Assembly: GCA_012656075.1 (NCBI GenBank)
Contig: JAAKBF010000006.1
Span: 62,001-126,000 of the forward strand
Direction of reading: 5' to 3'
Length of the DNA stretch: 64,000 nt
Source of the DNA: Phytophthora hibernalis
Taxonomy: Eukaryota; Oomycota; Peronosporomycetes; Peronosporales; Peronosporaceae
Below, piece by piece: positions 52,586 through 62,783 of the stretch. Positions within the stretch are counted from its first letter, which is position 1. Every line of letters begins with the position of its first letter. A model generated the notes under the pieces. The model saw nothing but the letters and a program-made list of their open reading frames with translations. It searched no databases and was not told the origin of the DNA. The position numbers and the translations under genes are program-made.

Positions 52586-54352
52586 CTAAACGCTTAGAGG
52601 GTGCATTGCCTCGCTTTCCCATCGGAGCATGCCGAACATCGCCTCGTTCGCAAGCTGGTTCAGCACCTTGTCATCCTTCTCGCCCTTTACGTCGTAGTAT
52701 CCAAGGAAGTGAGCCTTCCACTGCGACGTCTCATTCTCTCCGCCAACAAACATCCAGCCCTGACATTCATCGCCACGGATGCAGTTCTCAGCAGCCTCCG
52801 TCTGAACGGTAATCGACTTGATACCGATGAAGTAGTTGTCCCCGTCACGGAAACGGAAGGCCACCGAGATGAACTCGCGGTCCGAAAGGTCTGACGCTAC
52901 CGAGGCAATGCGATGCACCACCACGATATCATCCGTCACCTTCTGCAGAATACGGAACTGCTTCACATCCGGGTAGATACGCTTAAACTTGTCCGGCGAG
53001 GTAATAATCTCCCAGGACGCGTCAGCAACCTCGCGGATGTTCTTGTCGCTGATCGAACGTACCGCACGGAAGTTCAAACAAGTGCTCGCAGCCCACAACT
53101 CCGTCTTCCAGCCCATCGCGTAGCACACGTTCGTCTTCGAGTTCACGGACGGACCGAAAGTCTTCAACTCGTTGTACGCATGACGCACAGCCTCATGACA
53201 CAAGTTCAGATCCACCACCAGCGTCGGACCCTTCAGCGGGTTCATCTGGTCGCTGATCCACATCGGAACGCCGGCAATTTTCTTGCGGTCCACGTCGCGG
53301 CAGTCGCTCGGCAGCGCGTTCAGACCGTACTGGATCATGCGTGCGAAGTTCTCGTGCTGCAGCAGCTGCTCCTTCAGCTTGTTGTTGTCCTTGCGTAGCG
53401 TCTGCACCGTCAGCATCTGCTTCTCGTACGCCTCCGTCAGGGCCTGTTCGCTCATGCCTGCCATCTGGGAGCACTGCTCCGTCAGGTCTCCGCCGATGAT
53501 GCGGATCTGCTCCTTGAGCTCCGCAATGCGGTCACGCAGGAAACTCTCCTCGTCTTTCTGTTTCTTGCGGCGACGACGCGACGCGTAGCGCACCTGCTGT
53601 CGACGGCGCTCCTTCTTCTTCTGGGCGTCGTCCTCGCCCAAGTTGCCGTCTTCATCACTGCTTCCATCATTGTTGCTGGACGTCGTAAGTCCGCGTGAGG
53701 CTGTCGACTTCGTCGTAGGTACAATGGCACTCGGAGCAACAGCAGCAGGTGGGGATACTAGCCCCAAGGCCACCAATGCCTCCAATAGTAGACGGTACAA
53801 CTGATCCACCCATGTGAGACTGCTGCATACCGACGCCCATGCGTCCATTGACTCCATTAGGGGTCATCTGGTTCATGTGCATCGAGCCAGGAATGTTCTG
53901 CTGCATGGATGGCGCTTGGCTCGGCAGTGGTAGACCCTGCGTGCGTCCAGGCTGAAGGTTGGGTGCCTGTGAACGTGGCGGCACGAGGTGCGACTGGTCG
54001 TACACGTGGCTGGGCATCTGCTGCTGCTGCGCGTTCATCCCCACAGGGTCTCCGAGTGCGCTCATGAGGTCGTCCAGGTCGTCTTCGGGCGCCACCATCC
54101 CCTGCTGCTGCATAAGACCCATGCCTTGCATAGACCCGGGACGCTGCCCCGGGTGTTGCTGGTGCATGAGGTGGCCGGGGGCTGGTGGTACATGCCGTTG
54201 GTCATGGGCAGCGGATCGAACATCATGTCCTGCATGCTGTAGTGCTGCTGCATGCCTGGCTGTTGCGGTCCACGCTGCTGCTGCTGTTGCTGGGGCATAC
54301 CCCGGGCAGACCGCCGCGTCCACCGGGGATGCCGTAGTTGCGCTGATCCATC
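52586..54352 (-). CDS. bZIP-START transcription factor, paralogue B
   Basis: Tandem paralogue of the gene at 49258-50991 with the same layout: start MDQRNYGIPGGRGG at 54352, Gln/Met/Pro-rich N-terminus, basic region RYASRRRRKKQKDEE with Arg at the usual Asn position, zipper and START-like domain ending AMHPLSV. The bZIP and START parts (from about 53740 down) are one clean frame. The N-terminal third has three breaks: near 54300 and 54183, where G and C runs appear one base short, and near 53757, where one base appears inserted. Joined, the protein is about 590 residues. Central parts are almost identical to paralogue A at DNA level while intervening patches differ. I treat it as functional, with base errors, rather than as a pseudogene. 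Confidence 0.8.
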
Positions 54353-54885
54353 AGCGAGGAGGTCGCGCGCTTCTCCTTCGGTTGAGTAAAGGGGGATTGG
54401 TCGCCTGCAATTCAAATCGAGGCTGCAATTCATTTGGGAAGTCTTTGAGCCAATCAAATCGCCGGGTGATCAGGCACCTCGCGACGCATCTCCTTCATAC
54501 AATAACCAAGTTAATTTGATTCTCGACGCTGAAGCATTTCAGTTCGCTGTTGATGTGGCATACCGCGCCGGAAGTGATGAGCGATGCTGCGCTTCGCGTG
54601 CGTTTGATGGCTATTAATATATTGCAAGCCGTTGATCAACACCGGATACTATTACAGGCTTGCCATAAATTATGCCTTACACTGCAATACCGGTACATGA
54701 TGGCGTGAAGCATATCCAGCGCCAGCCCTGTCTCCGCCTCACCTTGGTGTCCACTACATCAACTGCTGCAGTCTTTCCGAACGATTATCTTGCCCAACGT
54801 AAGCAACAGAAAGCAAACATGATTGGCTGTTCACTTCAACCGAGTGACGTTGCAACACCAACTACATTACTGTATCCGAGACAAT
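54353..54885. other. Intergenic, CCAAT-containing upstream region
   Basis: About 530 bp. GAGCCAATCAAATC near 54448 puts a CCAAT box about 100 bp upstream of paralogue B, comparable with paralogue A. No gene seen. Confidence 0.45.
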
Positions 54886-57800
54886 TTATTCTTCCTCTAC
54901 TGTTGTTGGGCTTGCGACGGGCAATAGCCCAGACTTGTTCTGCGGGCGTGTGGATATTTGTCGTGGTCTCATGCCGTCGCCTGGGGATGTCGGCACAATT
55001 TCTGTCTTATAGGACGAGCTGACGCCGCCAAAGGAATCGTTTAAGCCTTTGCGGCAGTGCTTCTCCACCCGCTTCTCTAGGACAAATGCCAACTGCGGAG
55101 ACAGATCTTGGTGTCTTGCTTCGTAGATCTGCCGTTGAACCACGGGGCTGGTGACGGTGGTGCAGTACTTATCCAAGATGGAGTCGTACGCCGGGAGCTT
55201 CGAGTCGTGCTGCGTGGTGGCCACCCACTTCCGCTCTCGCTCCTGCATCTGAGGATTCGGCTGCTGAAGGAGCTTCCTACCCGATGAGATGGATCCAGAC
55301 GTATGAGGGTTGCCATATATCTGGCGAGCAGACAGCGGCCGCTTCTTGGTCTCCTTTGGGGCTGGAGGCCTCGCGAGCAAAGTTGGCGGGACAAACGCTT
55401 CGAACTTGCTCAGATCGTCTCCGTGCCGAAACATGTTGACGAAAAGCCAGTCGCGTTTCGTCTTGTCCATCTTTGGGAGATCAAAACGGAGGTTTGCTGG
55501 TGTTCTGACAGGCTGTAATAATCGGCGTTTTGCAATTCCACGTGTGGAAGGCTTTGAATTCGCTTTCTGACTAGGAACGGGCTCCTTTCGAGGCAGTTCC
55601 GGATACTCGTTTGGTAAGTATTGATACGCGCCCGAGTATGTTTTCGACGGCGATCGCGGTGATGATACTCCATTCCTGTACTTTGAGGGGCTCTCTTGCT
55701 TCCTTGCTGGCGAGTTCTCTGCAGTATGTTCGCGGGAACTGCCCCTGTCATCTCTACAGTGTTGCAGACGACTGGATTTGGATTTGGGGTCTTGCATTCG
55801 GATGCAAGATTTCTTAACTTTCCTCGAGAAGACCTCGGCGTGGTGGTGGGATGACTTTGTGACGATGATACTGGAGCTAGCGGAGTTGGTCTGTTTCCGG
55901 ATGGACGTGATGGCTTTATAGGTACTGCTTGTTGCGGAGAAGTACTCACTAGTTGCTTGGGGCGAGCTGGTTGCGATGGCACTTGAGTTTTCTGGGATCG
56001 ATTTGATTTTGGCGATTCGTTCGTGATAGTTGCAGTCTTCTTGTCAGCCCCAGCTGATGAGGGAAGCCCAGGCGAGTCCATGCCCTTGGGCTGGGGTGAT
56101 TGGACTGAAGCGGATTGCGTCTCGGTCGCTTCTAGTACGACACCATTTGGAATCGGAGTTTCGCTGGGCGGTGTCAACGAAACTTCATGTTCCGCCTTGA
56201 TTGTGCTGTCGAAAGTACAAGATGTCTCACTGCACGACTGTACCCTGTCAACCGCAATCGTACTTGGTGGTAGATTGGGATCTACACGTACACTTTTTCT
56301 GGGTCGACGATCTGTGTTGGCGCGTTTAGTTTGCCATGAACTGCGGCTTCAACGTCATGCTTTTCGTAGTCATCCGTATCAAATTCGTAATTTCCCAGGC
56401 CATCATGTTCACTTACAAGTACATCCTGGTCGGAAGTGTCTTGGTTTGGAACCTCACCATCAACATCAGCAAATTCTTCTTCGTCGTCGTCGAATGGAGT
56501 AGCGTATTTCTCAGCACCAATGTCATCCCATTTCTTGTGGTTCCCGACAAGTTGTTCTGAAAGTTCGGCGCTACTCCCTGATGGTGAAGGCGTAATAATT
56601 TGCTGGACAGGAGGTTCGCTCTCGTACTGCTGCTGTTGCTGAAGCAATGTACGAGCCTCTTGGCGTAACGTATGTGTCTCGCGTCGCCCGTCCTCAATAA
56701 ATTCGACGACATCAACATCGCCACTAGATTTGTGAGGCGTGTCCTGTCCTTCGAAATGAGGTGTGTTGGAATCCCTAGGGAACTCATCATCCGCGTAGTC
56801 ATCATCCTTCGTATGGCTTTTCTGGGGCAGTGACGTGTCGTTTTCTTCGAGTAAGCTCGGTTCATCTGAAGCTGCTGCATTCGTAGGATTCTGAGTCACA
56901 GGAGAACTAGAACTGCCACCAGCAGGAATTGTTGCTTCCTTTGCAGCTTATAAGGTGCTCAGCCTGAGTACTATTGTCGGTAGGCACGCTCGCCTTATCA
57001 AGAATTGAGCTGGGTCCACTTTCAGGGCGTCCCGTATTCGCTGGGGTGTCATTTTCGTTTTCACTTTGAAAACTAGCTTGACTACCATCGTCATAATTGT
57101 CTTCGTCATCTTCATCGCTGTACGAGTCCTCGTTATCATGGTCGCTGCCCGCTTCAACGGCGTCTTCACCGTGCAGCACCTCCACAACACTAGGCAGTGA
57201 GCCGGTGTACAGTAGCGACTGGGCCCTTCGAATGGGAACAATGGTCTTTTGACATTGTAGATCCTTATATGATTGTGCTCGAGTCCACGAATTTGAAATA
57301 CTGGACACAGAATTGTTGTCATCGGTGCAGCCCTCGCCCTCATCCGCGTTGAATTCCTCATCAACAGAATTCTGAGCATGAATCTCATCCAGAACGGGGA
57401 GTACATTTTGCTTTCTGGATCGGCCTGTCCTCGCTGGTGATAATTCTTGGGGAAGAGTATCCATCCATTTATCTACTGGTCGATCAGACATCACCATTGG
57501 CATGCTGCCAGCTCGGACAAATTGAGCTTTAGGTGGATAATCATCGGACAGTCGAGAAATTGCAGAGTCGGGAACACTCGATCTGCGCTTGTTCATGCTT
57601 TCCTCGCTAGGGGTGCTGGGGGTGCGGCATTATTTGGGAGTGATATTGGAATATCGTGCTCAGTATCGTTTGAGGACTCAGCTTCACTGTCATTCGATGA
57701 ATCACTCTGGTCCTGGCTTGTGACTGCGTTAGTACCTGGCGGGCCTTCCAACTTATCGACATGTGGCTCCGCAGTTGCAGTAGTGAGAATTTTCTCCCTC

Positions 57801-58128
57801 ATCGCTACATCATTTTCTACTTTGGGTGAATCGCTGTCAGCTACCGTTTGTTCATCCCCATCGAACTCGCCGCCATACTGCTCTGCATCTTCATCGACCA
57901 CTTCGTGTTCTTTATCGTTCACTGAGCTGCCATCATGGGCAGCGTCCTGCATCGTATCAACTACCGCATCTTCGTCTGCAAAATCCTCGTAGCCGCCGTC
58001 ATACTCTTCATGGTCTGAGCCGAACTCTTCGTCGGAATACGCTGCGTCCTGCAATAGATCACAGGTATCGTTAGCTAAGCAAAGCAAGACGCCTGGCCTC
58101 GAACACCTACCGTCTCACTTTCCGCCAT
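54886..58128 (-). CDS. Long disordered acidic protein of unknown function
   Basis: One gene of roughly 1,060 residues, with a tiny first exon (58128-58111, MAESET) and an intron at 58110-58049. The N-terminal 650 residues are strongly acidic and Ser-rich (SDEEFGSDHEEYDGGYEDFAD and similar) with little predicted order. The middle is Pro/Ser/Lys-rich. The last 200 residues are more ordered: LLFVNMFRHG-like basic-aromatic segments, KRPLSARQIYG and LAFVLEKRVEKHCRKGL. Four frame breaks (near 57623, 56930, 56283 and 55800) chain sensibly; the first is a C run one short (APPSEESMNKRR). I do not recognise a domain. The C-terminal pattern is vaguely like cytoskeletal or flagellar adaptor proteins, but that is weak. 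The splitting into one gene rather than several is inferred from consistent composition and lack of promoters. Confidence 0.55.
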
Positions 58129-58420
58129 GATTTATGAACCTCTACGGCTAAAAGCTACTGCTCTAAGCTTCTGTCCCAAGCAGTAGACGACCGACGGTCA
58201 GTTCTAAGTGCAGACACATCGAGCGGAAATAGCAATCGTCTCACCCAGACAATAAATAGCTGGGATGTTAGCTTTGGAGTTATTAATCCAGGTATGCTGC
58301 CACTGAGAATCTCATACGGCAAGCAGAGGTTCTGCTGTGTGAAGTGTGAATGTGCCTGCTGCAGTGCAGCAAGTACATTCGACTAGTGAAATAAAACCAC
58401 GAAAGCCGTGTTCGGCCAAG

Positions 58421-58555
58421 ATGCCGCGTGTTCCCGCGGGAAAACAAACACGGCTTGTATCCACGTTCACGACGCGAGTCCAGTGCGTGGCGTCCTACGC
58501 AGTTGGCTCGTTCACCTTTGCTCTTGCCCTGTACATCACTTTTGACGCACTATAA
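58421..58555 (+). CDS. Candidate small single-pass membrane protein
   Basis: A 44-residue frame, MPRVPAGKQTRLVSTFTTRV then a 20-residue hydrophobic helix (VASYAVGSFTFALALYITF) and a short tail. Basic N-terminus plus one C-terminal helix is the layout of many small mitochondrial inner-membrane subunits, and third codon positions are GC-rich as in the neighbouring genes. The frame is open further upstream to 58346. It stands alone between two larger genes. No family is recognised, so it could be chance. Confidence 0.35.
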   Translation: MPRVPAGKQTRLVSTFTTRVQCVASYAVGSFTFALALYITFDAL

Positions 58556-58633
58556 TTCATGTATTGCATATAAAATATACCAAAGCCAAAGTATTCTCCG
58601 TTTTGTGACAAATCAGGTCAAACCGCAACTTTT

Positions 58634-58650
58634 GGCTTCATTCTCATTCG
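58634..58650 (+). promoter_or_regulatory. Initiator-like element of the synthetase gene
   Basis: GGCTTCATTCTCATTCG contains the oomycete initiator TCATTCT followed closely by CATT, about 55 bp upstream of ATG 58698. This spacing supports that start. Confidence 0.5.
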
Positions 58651-58697
58651 GCGATTCGCCACGTAAGACGCAGATCAAGTCGCCCAAGAACCGCTCG

Positions 58698-61600
58698 ATG
58701 GCGCCGCAAGTGACGTCCACGTGCTTCCAGGAGGCGGAGCTGGCCCCTCTGCGCGTGCTGGTGCTGCCCCACGCGGGCGGCGCGTCGCGCGCGCTGGCGC
58801 TCGAGTGGGGTAAGAGCTTCCGCTCCGCGGGGCTGGGCGTGGAGCTCTGGGGAGTTGACTGGACGTGGACGGAGGACGCCGTGCAGGACTCGCTGGGGCT
58901 CGTGGCCGCCATCTGCGCGCAGCTCAGCAGCGGTTTCTTCGGCAAGCCCTTCGTGCTGGTGGGCCACAGTCTTGGCGCGTTCGTGGCGCTGGCGCTGACG
59001 CATTACCTCGAGCAGCGCCAGTTCTCGACGCCTCGTCACGTTTTCTTCTCAGGAGCAGCGGGACCCGTCTGCTGGGAGCTCTACGACGCGCTGCAGCAAG
59101 ACGCAGAGCTGCTGGAGCTACTGGAGCAGTGGGGAGGCACCGACAAGCAGCTACTGGCCATCCCGGAGCAGCGCCAAGCGCTGCTGACGCGATTGAGGGC
59201 CGATCTCAAGCTGCACAACAGCGTCGTGCAATGGTTCAAGCAGCAGAAACAGGTGCAAATCCATTCGGACGTCACCGTGTTCGGTGGATCGGAAGATACG
59301 ACTGCTCCAGTGGACTCACTGTCGCAGTGGAAGGACATTTGTGCGAACGGCGAGTTTGACGTGAAGGTTTTTACAGGTGGTCACTTCTACTTGACGAGTG
59401 CGGAGAGTCAAGAGACTTTTGTAAACGCTCTGATTGCCAAGCTCGAAGCTGTTTCGGCGATTGCGGTCTTGGAGTCGCGTGCGTTGATCGACGGGAGAAA
59501 TGCGAAGACGGCTGCGTATCCGTCGGACAAGTGTTTGCATGACATGTTCGCGGAGGCTGCGAAACGCACGCCGGATGCAGTTGCTGTTTATTATGAGGGA
59601 AGACGTTGACTTTCCGCGAGGTTGATGAGCAGAGTGAACGACTCGCTGACTACCTGTTCTACGCTGGGGTGCGTCCTAACTGCATCTCGGGCATCTTTAT
59701 GGAGCATTGCATCGAGTTTGTGATTGCGTACATCGCGGCATTGAAGGCTGGAGGTGCGTACATGCCGTTGGAGATCGTGTACCCGCCGGATCTTCTTGAA
59801 CGCGTCATGGAGGAATCCAAGCCGACCATTGTGCTTACCAAGAAGAAGTTCCTCAACCGTTTGCCGGCCTGGCAGCAGGCTCTTGAGCTGGATGATGGCT
59901 GGATCAAGTCTCTAGCTCAGCGCAACATTCCAGTGATGCCAGCAGACCGCACACGAACGCACCCGGACGACCTCGCGTACGTGGTCATGTCGTCGGGGAC
60001 GACTGGTGTCCCCAAGGGAATCTGCTGCCCGCATCGCGGTGCTGTTCATTCATACGACTGGCGCCTCAACCACTGCCCTTACAAGGAAGAAGATCGAGTG
60101 GCTTGCCACGTCTTCTTTGTGTGGGAGCTTCTGCGCCCGATGCTAGGGAACCGACCGCTGTACGTCATCCCCGACAGCAGCATTTACGACCCCGTCAAGC
60201 TTGTGGAGTACCTCCATGTCAACGCCATCACACGCATCCTCTTTACGCCATCACTTCTGCAGCTCATTCTTGACACCTGCCCCCGTGAAGTATTGCTGCA
60301 GAATCTTTCGAAGCTGCGGTTGGTGTGGCTCTGTGGCGAAGTGGTGACGCTGGAGCTTCGTGACCGTTTTGTTCGTCTGTTCCCTCGGTGTGAGCTGCAA
60401 AACCTGTACAGCGTGTCCGAGTGCCACGATGTGAGCGCGGTGGATTTAGCAGCAATGAGTGACTTCGACAATTCACTTTCCACGAAGTATGCTTCCTGCG
60501 GCGAAGTCATGCCTAACGTGAAGGCTTACGTGCTGGATGATGACTACAAGCCTGTGTCTGTCGGAGTCCCAGGAGAGCTATATATTGGTGGACCCTGCTT
60601 GGCTATCGGATATCTCAATCGCCCGGAGCAGACATCGCAGCGCTTTCTGAAGCACGTCGTGCCGGGAGAGACCGTGTACAGGACGGGTGATCGCGCACGC
60701 TTTCTGCCAAACGGACACCTCGAATTGATTGGCCGATGTGATTTTATGGTGAAGATTCGTGGATACAGTGTCGTGCTTGGCGCTGTCGAGTCTGCGTTGG
60801 CACAGCACCCACTGGTGTCTACGTCAGTGGTTCTTACGGAAGGAGACGAAGGCGAGGACAAACGCTTGGTCGCCTACATTGTGCCTGAGGATTGGGAGAA
60901 GGTGCCAAGTGCGTCAAACCTTCGGGAGTTTTTGAAGGAAAAGCTTCCGCACTACGCTATTCCGTCCGTGTTCGTACAGCTTGACGCACTGCCAATCAAC
61001 AGTGCAAGCGGCAAATTGGACCGCAAAAGATGCCGTCGATCGAACAAGCTAAGAAGCTGCGCAACGAATCGGTTGACTTGTCCGTGGACCCTAAGAATCT
61101 GCCGCAGACAGACACGGAAAAGAAGCTTGCCTCGATTTGGTCGGATCTACTTCGTCTTGAAAACGATAGCGTCTTGCACCGCGAGGCGAGCTTCTTCGAT
61201 GTGGGTGGTCACAGCTTGCTCTCGACGCGACTTGTTTCCAGCGTCCGCGACACGTTTGGAGTCCACTTGACGCTGGCAGATATTTTATCATCTCCTGAAC
61301 TTTGTGCTATCGCATCAAGAATTGATCAATCACTGGGAGAAACTAGCGAAAGAAATGTCGCGACGGAGGTGGAAAAGAACGGGAAGAAGGTGGTCCTTCC
61401 CCTCGAAGCCGTCTTGGATGCGTCGATCTACCCAGCTGCCACACGCAAGGCTAGTTACAGTCGCTACCGCGTGGAAATGGTTGGTCTTCCTCCCGCAACC
61501 TTTTCTTGACGGGTGCGACTGGATTTCTCGGTGTTCACCTGCTGCACGCATTGCTGAAGCACACGACGAGCGTCGTGTTCTGCTTGGTGCGTGCCGCTGA

Positions 61601-62608
61601 TGAGGACGCAGCGATGGATCGTGTCAAAAAGGCGCTCAAGGCATTTGCACTTCTCGATGAAGCGCAGAAGTTTGACCTGGACGATCGCGTGATTCCTGTC
61701 CCGGGTAACCTGGCGCAGCCACTTCTGGGGCTGGATGCTGACACCTTCAAGATGCTCGCAACTGAGATTGACGCGATCCTGCACAACGGTGCAGATGTCA
61801 ACTTAGTGAAGCCATACTCGTCTCTGAAGAGCGTCAACGTGCTGGGCACGCAGGAGGTTTTGCGTCTTGCGGTGACAAACGGGCTGGCCAAGACACGCGT
61901 GAAACCCGTCCACTACATCTCGACTAACGGAGTATTCCCTCCACGCTTGCAGCGCCCAAGTTCCTCGAGACTGCTGACTTGAGCGAGCTCTCCGACCAGC
62001 TCGAGAATGGCTACGCGCAGAGCAAGTGGGTGTCTGAGCAGATGTGCCACGAGGCCGCTCAACGCGGACTGCCCGTGTCGATTCTTCGTCCAGGTAACAT
62101 GGCTCCGTCCTCTCTCACTGGCCAGTGGAACACCAGCGACTTCATCTACCTGCTGCTCAAGGGCTGCGCGAACCTCGGTGCTGTACCGGGGCGGTCTGAC
62201 TGGTACTTTGACATGACTCCCGTGGACTACGCAGCTCGTGCCATCGTGCAGTTCGCTGCTCTCCGTCCGGTGGAGGCGCTGGGCCAGACGCTGCACATCC
62301 AGAACCCGTCGCTGCCAGTCAAGAGCGACGCGTTCTTCCAGTTCTTCACGGCTTCAATGAGCTCCACCAAGTCGCTGGCAGCCATCGAGTACTCGGAGTG
62401 GAAGCACAAACTGCAGCAAGAGGCAGCCAAGGAGGACGCTCCACTGGAGCTGCAGAAGCTGGCGGCGGGCATTGATTCATTCGAGATCTACTTTCAAAGT
62501 GACAAAGTGTTCGACTCGACGTTATCCGCCGAGTTGCTCCATTCCGCCAGTCTCCACTGTCCGACAGTCAATCAGGCGCTACTCTCCACGTACACGTCCA
62601 CTTGGTGA
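58698..62608 (+). CDS. NRPS-like synthetase: thioesterase-adenylation-carrier-reductase
   Basis: Multidomain enzyme of about 1,304 residues that should activate a carboxylic acid, hold it on a phosphopantetheine arm and release it reductively as an aldehyde or alcohol. Domains by position: thioesterase, 58740-59450, with LPHAGG, GHSLGAF and GGHFYLTS (Ser-His pair); adenylation, 59540-61020, with VVMSSGTTGVPKG, ELYIGGPCLAIGYLN, YRTGDRARFLPNG and SGKLDRK; carrier, 61110-61330, with DVGGHSLLSTRL; thioester reductase, 61490-62600, with TGATGFLGVHLL and GYAQSKWVSE. Thioesterase and adenylation share one uninterrupted frame, so the fusion is real. Adenylation motif A5 reads YSVSECHD instead of YGPTE, and the A4 region (VFFVWELL) lacks the Asp that grips an alpha-amino group. 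Four single-base losses (near 59605, 61025, 61495, 61936), three clearly in homopolymers, break the frame. Substrate unknown; no condensation domain or pantetheinyl transferase is in the window. Confidence 0.85.
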
Positions 62609-62783
62609 TTATCTGACTTCTAATACAAAAGTCTCCATTCCCAGCGAGATATTTCACTTTCTCCGCCAATCACATATCTTTCTTTTTCAACCAATCCTCG
62701 CCAAGTTGAAGTCGAGATCCCAAACTTCAACCGCTCCCCTCGATAGACCGTCACTCTGCAATTCGCCGTCTAGCACGCACGTC
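62609..62783. promoter_or_regulatory. Promoter region of the carboxylase gene
   Basis: Spacer of 175 bp containing TTTCACTTTCTCCGCCAATCAC (in two parts: an initiator-like TTTCACTTTCTCC and a CCAAT box) and a second CCAAT (AACCAATCC). Promoter role inferred. Confidence 0.4.
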
